From contig CAZHLW010000001.1 in assembly GCA_964533375.1 (NCBI GenBank), forward strand, positions 434,001 through 498,000: 64,000 nucleotides of DNA. The letters are read 5' to 3'. The DNA comes from CALREJ01 sp964533375 (GTDB lineage Bacteria > Patescibacteriota > Gracilibacteria > Peribacterales > Peribacteraceae). Under the pieces are notes generated by a model. The model was given only the letters and a program-made list of their open reading frames with translations, was not told the origin of the DNA and ran no database searches. This document shows, in pieces, positions 45,382-52,096 of this stretch (its first letter is position 1; each line of letters begins with the position of its first letter). The position numbers and the translations under genes were made by a program.

Positions 45382-46746
45382 TTACCGATTCCCGAAAACA
45401 GGATCGAAAATGGAAGGCGGCAGGTCGATGCCTGCAATCAGCTGCATGATGCGCTTGCCGCCGTAGATGGACGGCAGAATGCCGACGCCGTTACAGCCGA
45501 GGTTATAGAGGAGCACGTTATTTTTCGGCTCGAACCCGATACGGCGGATCTGGTTTGGCGTGTAGCCCATCAGTCCCTGCCACAGGAACAGCTGTGCGGC
45601 GTGCGGCGGCAGATCGTGATAGGAATAGCGGAGCTGCCTGTCGAGTTCTTCCTCAATATCCGCGGGGAAGGGGACAAGCGGGTCGTAGTCGGCGCTGTCG
45701 GGGAGATGGCGCTCCGGACCGCCGATGCAGATGAGCGAGCCGGTTGTGTTGCCTTTTTCGTACGGGCGGCGCGTGAGGTAGTGGTACGGTTCGCCGTCCA
45801 TGTCGGAGCGGTAGTAGCTGATGGCAATCGGCACCTGGTTCGGTTCGTCCATATAGGCAGCCATGTACCCGATGCGGCCGCTGATGCTTGCGTGGAACGA
45901 TGCATCGACTGCGTCGCCGGCTTTGTTTTCAATCGTGAAGTTTTCAAAGCCGTTTGTGCAGAGAACCACATTTTTGGCATGGATCGTATGGCTGTTTGTA
46001 TGAAGCACGGCGCCGTCTTTTTCAAGAGTGACGGTGTGTACCGGCAGATGTTCGACCACAGACAAACGCTCCGGGAAGCGGTTTGCCAGATGTGCGACGA
46101 GTTCTTCGCAGAAGAGTGCGCTGTTCATACATCCTTTCTTCGAGATCTCCGCTGCAATGAAAGCGGTGTCTTCCGTCTCCAGTGCATTCATGACCACTGA
46201 CTGCGGGACCTGTGTGCAGTAGTCCCGGAGATGCGCCGGAATCTGTGCAATGAGAGCCGGATCGACTTTGATCAGCATGGGTTCCTGCTCAATGCCTGCC
46301 TGTGCGCGCAGATGCTGTTCTTCCAGGTGTCCGACAATCTGCTCGACAGACGTGAGTCCCGCATAGCCCGCACAAATGTGCAGCGGTGTTTCCAGTTTGC
46401 AGTCGTAGCGGATATCGTCGACAATATCCCATGCAGATTCAACAGCCAGCTGGCCGGCAACCGCCATCTCCAGTCCGAATGCCTTCACAATGTCCGGGAA
46501 CGGGCGTTCGAAGTAACTCACGAGTTGTCCGGCATTGCGGCCGGTTGCGCCGTGCGCGATGCGTCCTGCATCAACGAGCACCACCTTCAGATGCGTGTGC
46601 CGGAGCAGTTGGTACGTTGTGGATACGCCGGCAATACCTGCGCCGATAACGGCAACATCAGCCTCCGCATCTCCGTTCAGCAGAAAAGCCGCACGTTCCT
46701 GCGTCAATTGGGCGAGCCAGGGCGATGGGGGGAGTGTGTCTGACAT
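45382..46746 (-). CDS. FAD-dependent oxidoreductase (DAO family), copy 1
   Basis: A 454-residue paralogue of the following gene. It begins SPWLAQLTQERAAF, then VAVIGAGIAGVSTTYQL, HGATGRNAGQLV and a C-terminal LLYNLGCNGVGILPSIYGG. ATG 46746 is chosen because TATAAT at 46754-46759 lies seven bases before it; the frame extends far upstream over the rplU gene and is spurious there. The two genes arose by tandem duplication and are one operon with an eight-base gap. Confidence 0.85.
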   Translation of the reverse strand: MSDTLPPSPWLAQLTQERAAFLLNGDAEADVAVIGAGIAGVSTTYQLLRHTHLKVVLVDAGRIAHGATGRNAGQLVSYFERPFPDIVKAFGLEMAVAGQLAVESAWDIVDDIRYDCKLETPLHICAGYAGLTSVEQIVGHLEEQHLRAQAGIEQEPMLIKVDPALIAQIPAHLRDYCTQVPQSVVMNALETEDTAFIAAEISKKGCMNSALFCEELVAHLANRFPERLSVVEHLPVHTVTLEKDGAVLHTNSHTIHAKNVVLCTNGFENFTIENKAGDAVDASFHASISGRIGYMAAYMDEPNQVPIAISYYRSDMDGEPYHYLTRRPYEKGNTTGSLICIGGPERHLPDSADYDPLVPFPADIEEELDRQLRYSYHDLPPHAAQLFLWQGLMGYTPNQIRRIGFEPKNNVLLYNLGCNGVGILPSIYGGKRIMQLIAGIDLPPSIFDPVFGNR

Positions 46747-46753
46747 TCCTATG

Positions 46754-46782
46754 ATTATAGCAGATTTTCCGATTTTTTGAAA
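46754..46782 (-). promoter_or_regulatory. promoter of the tandem oxidoreductases
   Basis: On the minus strand TTTCAA (46777-46782), a 17-base spacer and TATAAT (46754-46759) preceded by TGC. ATG follows after seven bases (CATAGGA), nearly the same as at 14597 (AATAGGA). Confidence 0.65.
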
Positions 46783-46870
46783 GCAGAAGGAACGCTGCAA
46801 AACGCAGCCGGCTGCCTCTATAATCCTTTTTAGCCTGACAAACAAGGGTGCCAGAATCCTGAAATCTGAC

Positions 46871-46899
46871 TTGCGTTCACCTTCCGTCCCCTCTACACT
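46871..46899 (+). promoter_or_regulatory. rplU promoter
   Basis: TTGCGT (46871-46876), a 17-base spacer and TACACT (46894-46899), with about 19 bases from the expected start site to ATG 46925. A second possible box TATAAT lies at 46819-46824. Confidence 0.55.
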
Positions 46900-46924
46900 C
46901 CCCGCACTTTCAACCCGATTTTTC

Positions 46925-47239
46925 ATGTTTGCAGTCGTTTCCATCGCCGGTTTCCAGGAATTGGTCGAAGAGGGTGACACCCTCGAGATCCCGCTGCAGG
47001 ACAGCGAAAAAGACAAAACCATCGAATTTAAAGATGTGTTGATGATCATGAAAGACGGTGGTGACATTGTACTTGGCAAGCCGTTTGTTGATGGCGCCAG
47101 TGTCAGCGTGAAAGTTATCGAGCATGGTCGCGATGCAAAAATCCGCGTGCTCAAGTTCAAGAAGCGCAAGCGCTACCTGCGCACGAAGGGTCATCGTCAG
47201 GATTATACCCTGGTTGAAGTGACCGGAATCAAAGGTTGA
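46925..47239 (+). CDS. rplU: 50S ribosomal protein L21 (bL21)
   Basis: A 104-residue bL21. It starts MFAVVSIAGFQELVEEGD, has the core IMKDGGDIVLGKP and ends with the family signature region KRKRYLRTKGHRQDYTLVEVTGI. Length is standard. An 18-residue upstream extension is not supported. rpmA, normally its direct neighbour, lies at 27020-27304. The stop codon is embedded in a GGTTGAGG low-complexity tract. Confidence 0.95.
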   Translation: MFAVVSIAGFQELVEEGDTLEIPLQDSEKDKTIEFKDVLMIMKDGGDIVLGKPFVDGASVSVKVIEHGRDAKIRVLKFKKRKRYLRTKGHRQDYTLVEVTGIKG

Positions 47240-47277
47240 GGTTGAGGTTAAGGGGTGAGGGTTTTGGAACTCTTTCT

Positions 47278-48363
47278 TTATTGCTGTTCGATTTCCTGGC
47301 GGAGTGTTTTCATGGCTTCCAGGGTGACGGCCATATTCTGCATGCAGGCGATAGTCTGTGCGGACCGTTCGCTTAGTCTGAAGAGATGGGACAGATAACT
47401 TTTCAGGTGCGTGCGGCTGAGGGCGGAAGGGGACTTTTCATCAATCACCGAGTGGTCGTGCGTGTACTGACTGTTTTTAATATTGATATGCGTTCCGTCG
47501 GAGAGATAGATCTTCCCGTGGCGCGCTTCGCGCATTGGCATCACACAGTCAAAAAAGTCGATGCCGCGCTTTACCGCCTCACGATGCTGGCTGATCCGTC
47601 CCACGCCCATCAGATATCGGGGTTTTTCAACCGGCAGAACCGGGCAGACGTAATCCAGCACGTCGTACATTTCGTTTTCTGTTTCCCCAACTGCGAGTCC
47701 GCCAATTGCGTAACCATCGAAACCGATGGCAATCAGTTCTTCTGCGCATTTCTGGCGAAGGTCGCGTTCGAGGCCGCCTTGGACGATGCCGAATAATAAG
47801 GGATGAGATTGAGAGTGAGGGTTGAGGGATTCTGACAGTAATTTTTCGTGCCACTTCTTACATTCCTTCGCCCATCTCAAAGTACGGTCAACTGCTTCAA
47901 TCTGCTTCTTTCTTGGTGCAGTCGAGGGCGGACATTCATCGAAACACATGATGATGTCGCTGCCGAGTTTGTGCTGAATGCGCATGGCTTCTTCGGGACC
48001 CAAAAAAAGCGGGGCACCATCAATGTGTGATTTGAAATGCACGCCGTGTTCCACGATTTTTCTGTTTCCCTCCAGCGAAAAAACCTGGAAGCCGCCGGAG
48101 TCGGTCAGGATCGGTCCGTCCCATCCTATGAACGCATGCAATCCGCCCGCTTCCGCAATAGTGTCTTCGCTTGGCTGGATGTGGAGATGGTAGGTGTTGC
48201 AGAGCAAAATGTCTGATCCGAGTGTGCGGAGTTCATCGAGTGTCATGCCGCGCATGGCTCCTGCTGTGCCGACCGGGAAAAATGCGGGTGTTTCCATCAC
48301 GCCGTGCATCGTGTGAATACGACCGCGGCGACCGAGGGAAGATGTGTTGATCAAGTCGAACAT
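47278..48363 (-). CDS. tgt: tRNA-guanine transglycosylase lacking the zinc site
   Basis: A 361-residue TGT, the enzyme that exchanges the wobble guanine of tRNAs with GUN anticodons for a queuine precursor. Active-site motifs are intact: TDSGGFQVFSL (general acid/base Asp), FDECPP, LLFGIVQGG, IGGLAVGE and FDCVMPMREARHG (nucleophilic Asp). The C-terminal zinc site normally reads C-x-C-x2-C and a later His. Here the aligned residues are Ser, Ser, Ser and Gln (DEKSPSALSR, ACMQNM). TATAAT lies seven bases before ATG 48363, which excludes the longer frame. A low-complexity insert (NPHSQSHP) precedes LLFGIVQGG. Confidence 0.9.
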   Translation of the reverse strand: MFDLINTSSLGRRGRIHTMHGVMETPAFFPVGTAGAMRGMTLDELRTLGSDILLCNTYHLHIQPSEDTIAEAGGLHAFIGWDGPILTDSGGFQVFSLEGNRKIVEHGVHFKSHIDGAPLFLGPEEAMRIQHKLGSDIIMCFDECPPSTAPRKKQIEAVDRTLRWAKECKKWHEKLLSESLNPHSQSHPLLFGIVQGGLERDLRQKCAEELIAIGFDGYAIGGLAVGETENEMYDVLDYVCPVLPVEKPRYLMGVGRISQHREAVKRGIDFFDCVMPMREARHGKIYLSDGTHINIKNSQYTHDHSVIDEKSPSALSRTHLKSYLSHLFRLSERSAQTIACMQNMAVTLEAMKTLRQEIEQQ

Positions 48364-48387
48364 TTGCTGAATTATAGGCCAAAAATG

Positions 48388-48493
48388 GGAATTGAAAATT
48401 GATAATGGAAAATTACGTGTGCTCCCCCTTTGGAAAGGCAAGGAATGCCACTCATCAAAAAAAGAATTCCACCAATTATCAATTTTCAATTCC
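48388..48493. repeat. element bounded by 19-bp perfect inverted repeats
   Basis: GGAATTGAAAATTGATAAT at 48388-48406 is the exact reverse complement of 48475-48493. The 68 bases between hold no gene. It sits immediately upstream of the tgt promoter. The structure is that of a miniature inverted-repeat element or a long hairpin. Confidence 0.65.
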
Positions 48494-48586
48494 TCTTGCA
48501 CGCAGTGCCCGATTATTCGGCTATCGCTTGCTCAAGACATTGGTTTGGTAGAAAGTATATGCCACTAACTTCTCCCAAGATTTCCT

Positions 48587-49243
48587 ATGTGTTGTTCCTC
48601 TTCCAACTCTCCAAAGTGCATCGCGAAGAAAATCGCACGCGCAGGCTTTGGTTTGGCTCTTATTTTTACAGGTATCGCCCACTACCGCGGCGCTGCTGAT
48701 TTCGCCATGTCCGTGGGTAACGGCCTTGGTCCGGACTGGCTTGTTGGTATTGGAACGGTCTGGGGCTATGTACTTCCTGCTCTTCTGATTATCGGCGGAA
48801 TTTCCCTCACACTCAATCTGCTGACCAATGCAGGTGCATGGGCAACAGGACTCGCGCTTGCCTCCATTCCTGCCGGTCTGATGCTCAAGTCCGCTGTTTC
48901 CGGTGTTTCCCTGGGTGACACCATGCCGCCTGCAATGAATGCCTATGTCTGGATTATTGTTTTCCTCCTTGTTATCAAAAAGTCAGGACATGGCAGCTGC
49001 TGCGGTACAGGATGTGCAACCGGCTGTGCGTGCGGATCCGCCAATTGTGATTGTGGCACAGGAAACACCTGCCCGATGTGCGGCAATGATCCCTGTACCT
49101 GCATGGCAAAGAAGCCGGTTGCGAAGCCTGCTATGAAGAGTGCGATGCCTGCTGCAACCATGTCCATGCCAAAGAAGGCACCGGTCAAAAAGGCTCCTGC
49201 AAAGAAAGCTCCGGTGAAGAAGTCGATGCCGAAGAGTATCTAA
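48587..49243 (+). CDS. membrane protein with Cys-rich loop and Lys/Ala/Pro tail
   Basis: A 218-residue protein. An N-terminal Cys pair (MCCSSS) is followed by four membrane helices (about 18-38, 50-72, 78-98 and 116-133) in a DoxX-like arrangement. Then comes a cysteine cluster (SCCGTGCATGCACG and CPMCGNDPCTC, about 138-170) with at least 11 Cys. A histone-like tail rich in Lys, Ala and Pro ends it. The cysteines could bind metal or form disulfides. No catalytic family is certain. It is followed by a clear terminator, so it is monocistronic. Confidence 0.75.
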   Translation: MCCSSSNSPKCIAKKIARAGFGLALIFTGIAHYRGAADFAMSVGNGLGPDWLVGIGTVWGYVLPALLIIGGISLTLNLLTNAGAWATGLALASIPAGLMLKSAVSGVSLGDTMPPAMNAYVWIIVFLLVIKKSGHGSCCGTGCATGCACGSANCDCGTGNTCPMCGNDPCTCMAKKPVAKPAMKSAMPAATMSMPKKAPVKKAPAKKAPVKKSMPKSI

Positions 49244-49264
49244 GGTCTATACTGTTATTAAGAG

Positions 49265-49292
49265 AGAGCCTTCGAAAGAGGGCTCTTTTTTT
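49265..49292 (+). terminator. intrinsic terminator
   Basis: AGAGCC (49265-49270) pairs with GGCTCT (49281-49286), followed by a run of seven T. It ends the Cys-rich membrane protein gene. Confidence 0.85.
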
Positions 49293-49471
49293 ATCCCTCT
49301 GGGGCCGCTGCCGCGGAGGCATTCTTTTTGGCCATGCCCCAAAAAGAATCAAAAAGTGCGGTCCGGGCTGACCGCATCTCCACTGCCCCCTTCACCCCCC
49401 GGGCAGCCGGACTCCACTCCATGAATCTTCATTTCCCTTTGGGAAAATGTTCCTGGTGGAACTTCTTTTTT
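49293..49471. repeat. structured dispersed repeat 1, copy B
   Basis: A 179-base element matching 26078-26270. Stem 1 is ATTCTTTTTGG/CCAAAAAGAAT (49321-49349). All three positions that differ from copy A are compensated on the other strand. GCGGTC/GACCGC is unchanged. Stem 3 is CATTTCCC/GGGAAAATG, with CGC/GCG replaced by CCC/GGG. It lies directly after a terminator and before repeat 2 copy B, so the 386-base gap between genes is filled by repeats and terminators. Confidence 0.75.
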
Positions 49472-49504
49472 ATTTGTCCTTCGATAAAGCAGTAACCAAA
49501 ACAC

Positions 49505-49592
49505 CCCTCTCCCGCGGCGTGCGGTTGGGGCTGGGAGAGGGTGGCTCCGCAGAGCCGGGTGAGGCAAAAACAAACAACCACAAACAAAAAAG
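49505..49592. repeat. dispersed repeat 2, copy B
   Basis: Matches 35996-36081. CCCTCTCCC...GGGAGAGGG is conserved. The inner stem is GGCTC-CGCA-GAGCC (49543-49556), a compensated change from copy A. The A-rich tail is identical. It is again followed directly by a bidirectional terminator. Confidence 0.75.
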
Positions 49593-49621
49593 CCCCGATC
49601 AAGTCAGGGCTTCTTTATTTT
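49590..49621. terminator. bidirectional terminator after clpP
   Basis: AAGCCC (49590-49595) pairs with GGGCTT (49607-49612). TTCTTTATTTT follows on the plus side and a T-rich run on the minus side, so it can end clpP transcripts. Confidence 0.7.
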
Positions 49622-49629
49622 AACAATAA

Positions 49630-50265
49630 TCAGTCGACAATCTTGTCGATCAGTCCGTACTCCAGCGCTTCCTGCGAAGACAGGAACTTGTCGCGCTCGG
49701 TATCGAGTTTGACCTGCTCGAGTTTCTTGCCGGTGTGCTGTGCAATGAGTTCGTTGAGCATGTTCTTCATCTTCACAATGTGCTCTGCGTGGATAGCAAT
49801 ATCCGTCGCCTGACCTTCTGTACCGCCGAGAGGCTGGTGGATCATGATTTCGGAGTGCTTGAGCGCGAAGCGCTTGCCGGCTGCTCCTCCCATCAGAATA
49901 ACGGCGCCTCCGGATGCGGCCATACCCAGACAAACAGTCGAAACGTCCGGCTTTACGTGCTGCATGGTGTCGTACATCGCGAGGGTAGAGGTAACCTGTC
50001 CACCGGGGGAGTTCACGTACATAGTGATATCTTTCTTCGCATCTTCTTTTTCCAGGAACAGAAGCTGGGCAATGATCGAGTTTGCGACATCGTCGTTAAT
50101 CTGTGTGCCAAGGAAAATGATGCGCTCTTCCATCAAGCGGGAGTAAATGTCGTAGGCGCGCTCTCCAAACTGCGTTTTTTCAATAACAGTCGGGATAATA
50201 AAGTTCATTGGTGTAATGTGGCCGCGGGAGATGCCGGCATAAATCGATTGAATGCGTGGATCCAT
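49630..50265 (-). CDS. clpP: ATP-dependent Clp protease proteolytic subunit
   Basis: A 211-residue ClpP serine protease, which forms the 14-subunit chamber fed by ClpX or ClpA-type unfoldases. The catalytic Ser is in GMAASGGAVIL (about 117, with Gly where most have Met). The His is in MIHQPLGG and the Asp in TERDKFLS. ATG 50265 gives a 19-residue leader before MNFIIPTVIEKT. The second start at 50208 matches the usual N-terminus, so the leader may be a propeptide or not translated. No clpX is nearby. Confidence 0.95.
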   Translation of the reverse strand: MDPRIQSIYAGISRGHITPMNFIIPTVIEKTQFGERAYDIYSRLMEERIIFLGTQINDDVANSIIAQLLFLEKEDAKKDITMYVNSPGGQVTSTLAMYDTMQHVKPDVSTVCLGMAASGGAVILMGGAAGKRFALKHSEIMIHQPLGGTEGQATDIAIHAEHIVKMKNMLNELIAQHTGKKLEQVKLDTERDKFLSSQEALEYGLIDKIVD

Positions 50266-50373
50266 AAGATAAGGTAAAGAAAAAGGTTAAGGTTGAGGAG
50301 TACGGAAATTCTTTTTTATTATACGCTTTACTGACGTGTTCATCAGTATGCATATTATTCCTAATATGGTGTA

Positions 50374-51345
50374 ATGTTCCAGAAAGTTATGGAGATTTTA
50401 CGTAATGATCAATGGCAGGACCATGTCACAGAACTTCTCGGGCGCTCTATCCAGCCGCTGATTGTGGTTCTTGGCCCGACTGCCAGCGGCAAAACGGATT
50501 TTTCCATCAATCTTGCGCACTTCATCCGCGACAATCAGCCGACGGGCTGGATGGATGCAGAGATCATCAACGCGGACTCGCGTCAGCTGTATCAATATAT
50601 GGATGTCGGGACGGCGAAGATTACCGAAGAGGAAAAGAGGGGAGTGGTGCATCACCTGTTTGATGTGCTTGATCCAAAAGAAGATGTGAGTATTGCGTGG
50701 TACAAAGAGAAGGCAACAGACATCATCGATGACTGTCACCGCCGGCGTGTGGTGCCGATACTGGTTGGGGGATCGATGCTGTACATCAGTGCTGTTGTCG
50801 ACGGTCTCGATCCGCTTCCTCCTGTTGATCCGGCGCTTCGTGCGAAGCTCGAAAAAGAATGGGACATTGATGACGGCTGGTCGCTCTACGACAGACTGGT
50901 TACTCTCGATCCTGTCACCGCTAAAAATTTCCAGGCGCAGAATAAACGGTATGTCGTGCGCGCGCTGGAGCTCTACGAAAAAACCGGTGTGATTCCCTCC
51001 CTACTGAAAAAGACCATTCCGCCGCCATACCAGATTCTGCAGTTTGGCATGTACTGGCCGCGCGAAGCACTTGTCGAGCGCATCAACAAGCGTACAGAAC
51101 TGATGCTCGATGCGGGATGGACTTCAGAAGTTGAATCCTTGCTGGATCGGGGATATACATCCAAAGACTTTGGCATGAAGAGTCACGGCTACCGCGAAAT
51201 TATCGCATGGCTACAGAGTGAGGAGCAGGATAAAGATGCTCTTGCAGAGCTCATTGCTTCAAAGACGCGGCAGTATGCAAAGCGTCAACTTACTTGGTGG
51301 AATGACGATGATCGCATACATTGGATTGATGTTAAGCAATTATAA
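50374..51345 (+). CDS. miaA: tRNA dimethylallyltransferase
   Basis: A 323-residue MiaA, which adds a dimethylallyl group to A37 of tRNAs reading UNN codons. The P-loop VLGPTASGKT (about 32-41), INADSRQLYQYMDVGTAK, VGGSMLYI and KRYVVRALELYE are present. The C-terminal part includes YAKRQLTWWNDD. TAATAT lies six bases before the ATG. About 100 bases downstream a second copy of its last 18 codons occurs (51443-51496). Length is typical. Confidence 0.95.
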   Translation: MFQKVMEILRNDQWQDHVTELLGRSIQPLIVVLGPTASGKTDFSINLAHFIRDNQPTGWMDAEIINADSRQLYQYMDVGTAKITEEEKRGVVHHLFDVLDPKEDVSIAWYKEKATDIIDDCHRRRVVPILVGGSMLYISAVVDGLDPLPPVDPALRAKLEKEWDIDDGWSLYDRLVTLDPVTAKNFQAQNKRYVVRALELYEKTGVIPSLLKKTIPPPYQILQFGMYWPREALVERINKRTELMLDAGWTSEVESLLDRGYTSKDFGMKSHGYREIIAWLQSEEQDKDALAELIASKTRQYAKRQLTWWNDDDRIHWIDVKQL

Positions 51346-51360
51346 AAAAGTGGCTTGCCA

Positions 51361-51442
51361 ACCGTAGACAGAAGGAGGTTGCCAAAACTGTCAGCCGTCG
51401 CTCGCTCTGGCGAGGCTATGGCCGACAACCTTCTGCGAAGGT
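51361..51442. repeat. hairpin-rich insertion after miaA
   Basis: CAGAAGG (51369-51375) pairs with CCTTCTG (51429-51435). Within it CTCGC...GCGAG forms a smaller stem, and GCCAACC/GGTTGGC-like halves flank it. It separates the real miaA end from a duplicated miaA 3' end, as expected for an inserted palindromic element. Confidence 0.5.
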
Positions 51443-51496
51443 TGGTGGGGCGATGATGACCGGATCAAGTGGATTGATATGCAGCAGCAGGTGTAG
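51443..51496 (+). pseudogene. duplicated 3' end of miaA
   Basis: It encodes WWGDDDRIKWIDMQQQV then a stop, compared with WWNDDDRIHWIDVKQL at the real miaA end (51295-51345). The match runs over 14 codons with mostly third-base and conservative changes. Without the rest of the gene it cannot make MiaA. A 49-codon open frame follows at 51499-51648, whose reality is doubtful. Confidence 0.75.
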
Positions 51497-51636
51497 CATG
51501 AAGAGTACGGAGTTTCTGCAATTGCATTCATGGATCAACGGTTATGACTATCTCCCCATAACCAAGATCCATCCTGACCGCAATTGCACGTCAAAGCCAC
51601 GCCCTACGGGTTCGGCAGAGACAAGAAACTCCTTTT

Positions 51637-52023
51637 TTAGAATTTGAATACATCGTACTTCTCCTCAATCCGCTCTTTCATCAGCCACAATCCTTCAATC
51701 ATTGTCTCCAGTTGGGGGGATTCATTTGGCGTGTCTTTGGATTTGTAGAATTCTTCGATTCTGCGCATCTGGTCTGCAATATTAATGAGTGCGAGATCGG
51801 TTTTTCCTTTCCAGTCGAGCGGCATGGAATTGTAGACATCTGTATTGATGAATGATTGCGGATCGGTGCTGGTGATTGTTCCATCTGCAAGCAGCTTCAA
51901 AAGCGTCTGCAAAAAATCCGTGTGGTCGTCACCCATTTTTCCGGCGATGGCCTGACCTGCTTTCTTCTGTGCGTCTTCGGGAAGATCTTTGTGATCCTGG
52001 ATGGCTTTTGCGAAATCGGGCAT
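51637..52023 (-). CDS. unrecognised 128-residue protein
   Basis: A small soluble helical protein (MPDFAKAIQDHKDLPEDAQK...) without recognised domain. TACTAT preceded by TGC lies six bases before ATG 52023, so the longer frame from 52134 is rejected. It is divergent from recG, sharing a 73-base control region with the dyad GTGTAC-AACG-GTACAC. Confidence 0.65.
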   Translation of the reverse strand: MPDFAKAIQDHKDLPEDAQKKAGQAIAGKMGDDHTDFLQTLLKLLADGTITSTDPQSFINTDVYNSMPLDWKGKTDLALINIADQMRRIEEFYKSKDTPNESPQLETMIEGLWLMKERIEEKYDVFKF

Positions 52024-52063
52024 ATGTGCATAGTAGCAGGATGATTCCTGACGTAACATATGG

Positions 52064-52079
52064 TGTACAACGGTACACT
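52064..52079. promoter_or_regulatory. dyad between divergent genes
   Basis: GTGTAC-AACG-GTACAC, a perfect 6-bp inverted repeat in the 73-base region between the 51637-52023 gene and recG. It lies about five bases upstream of the recG -10 box (TACACT). A candidate operator; no regulator is identified. Confidence 0.35.
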
Positions 52080-52096
52080 TTGTTACACTCCGGTCG

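Noticed and set aside
46747..47169. N-terminal extension of the first FAD oxidoreductase
   Set aside because: Would be antisense to rplU and cover its own promoter; TATAAT seven bases before ATG 46746 fixes the start.
51499..51648. 49-codon open frame after the miaA fragment
   Set aside because: No promoter, no recognisable sequence, and its end overlaps the convergent gene at 51637. Possible but unsupported.
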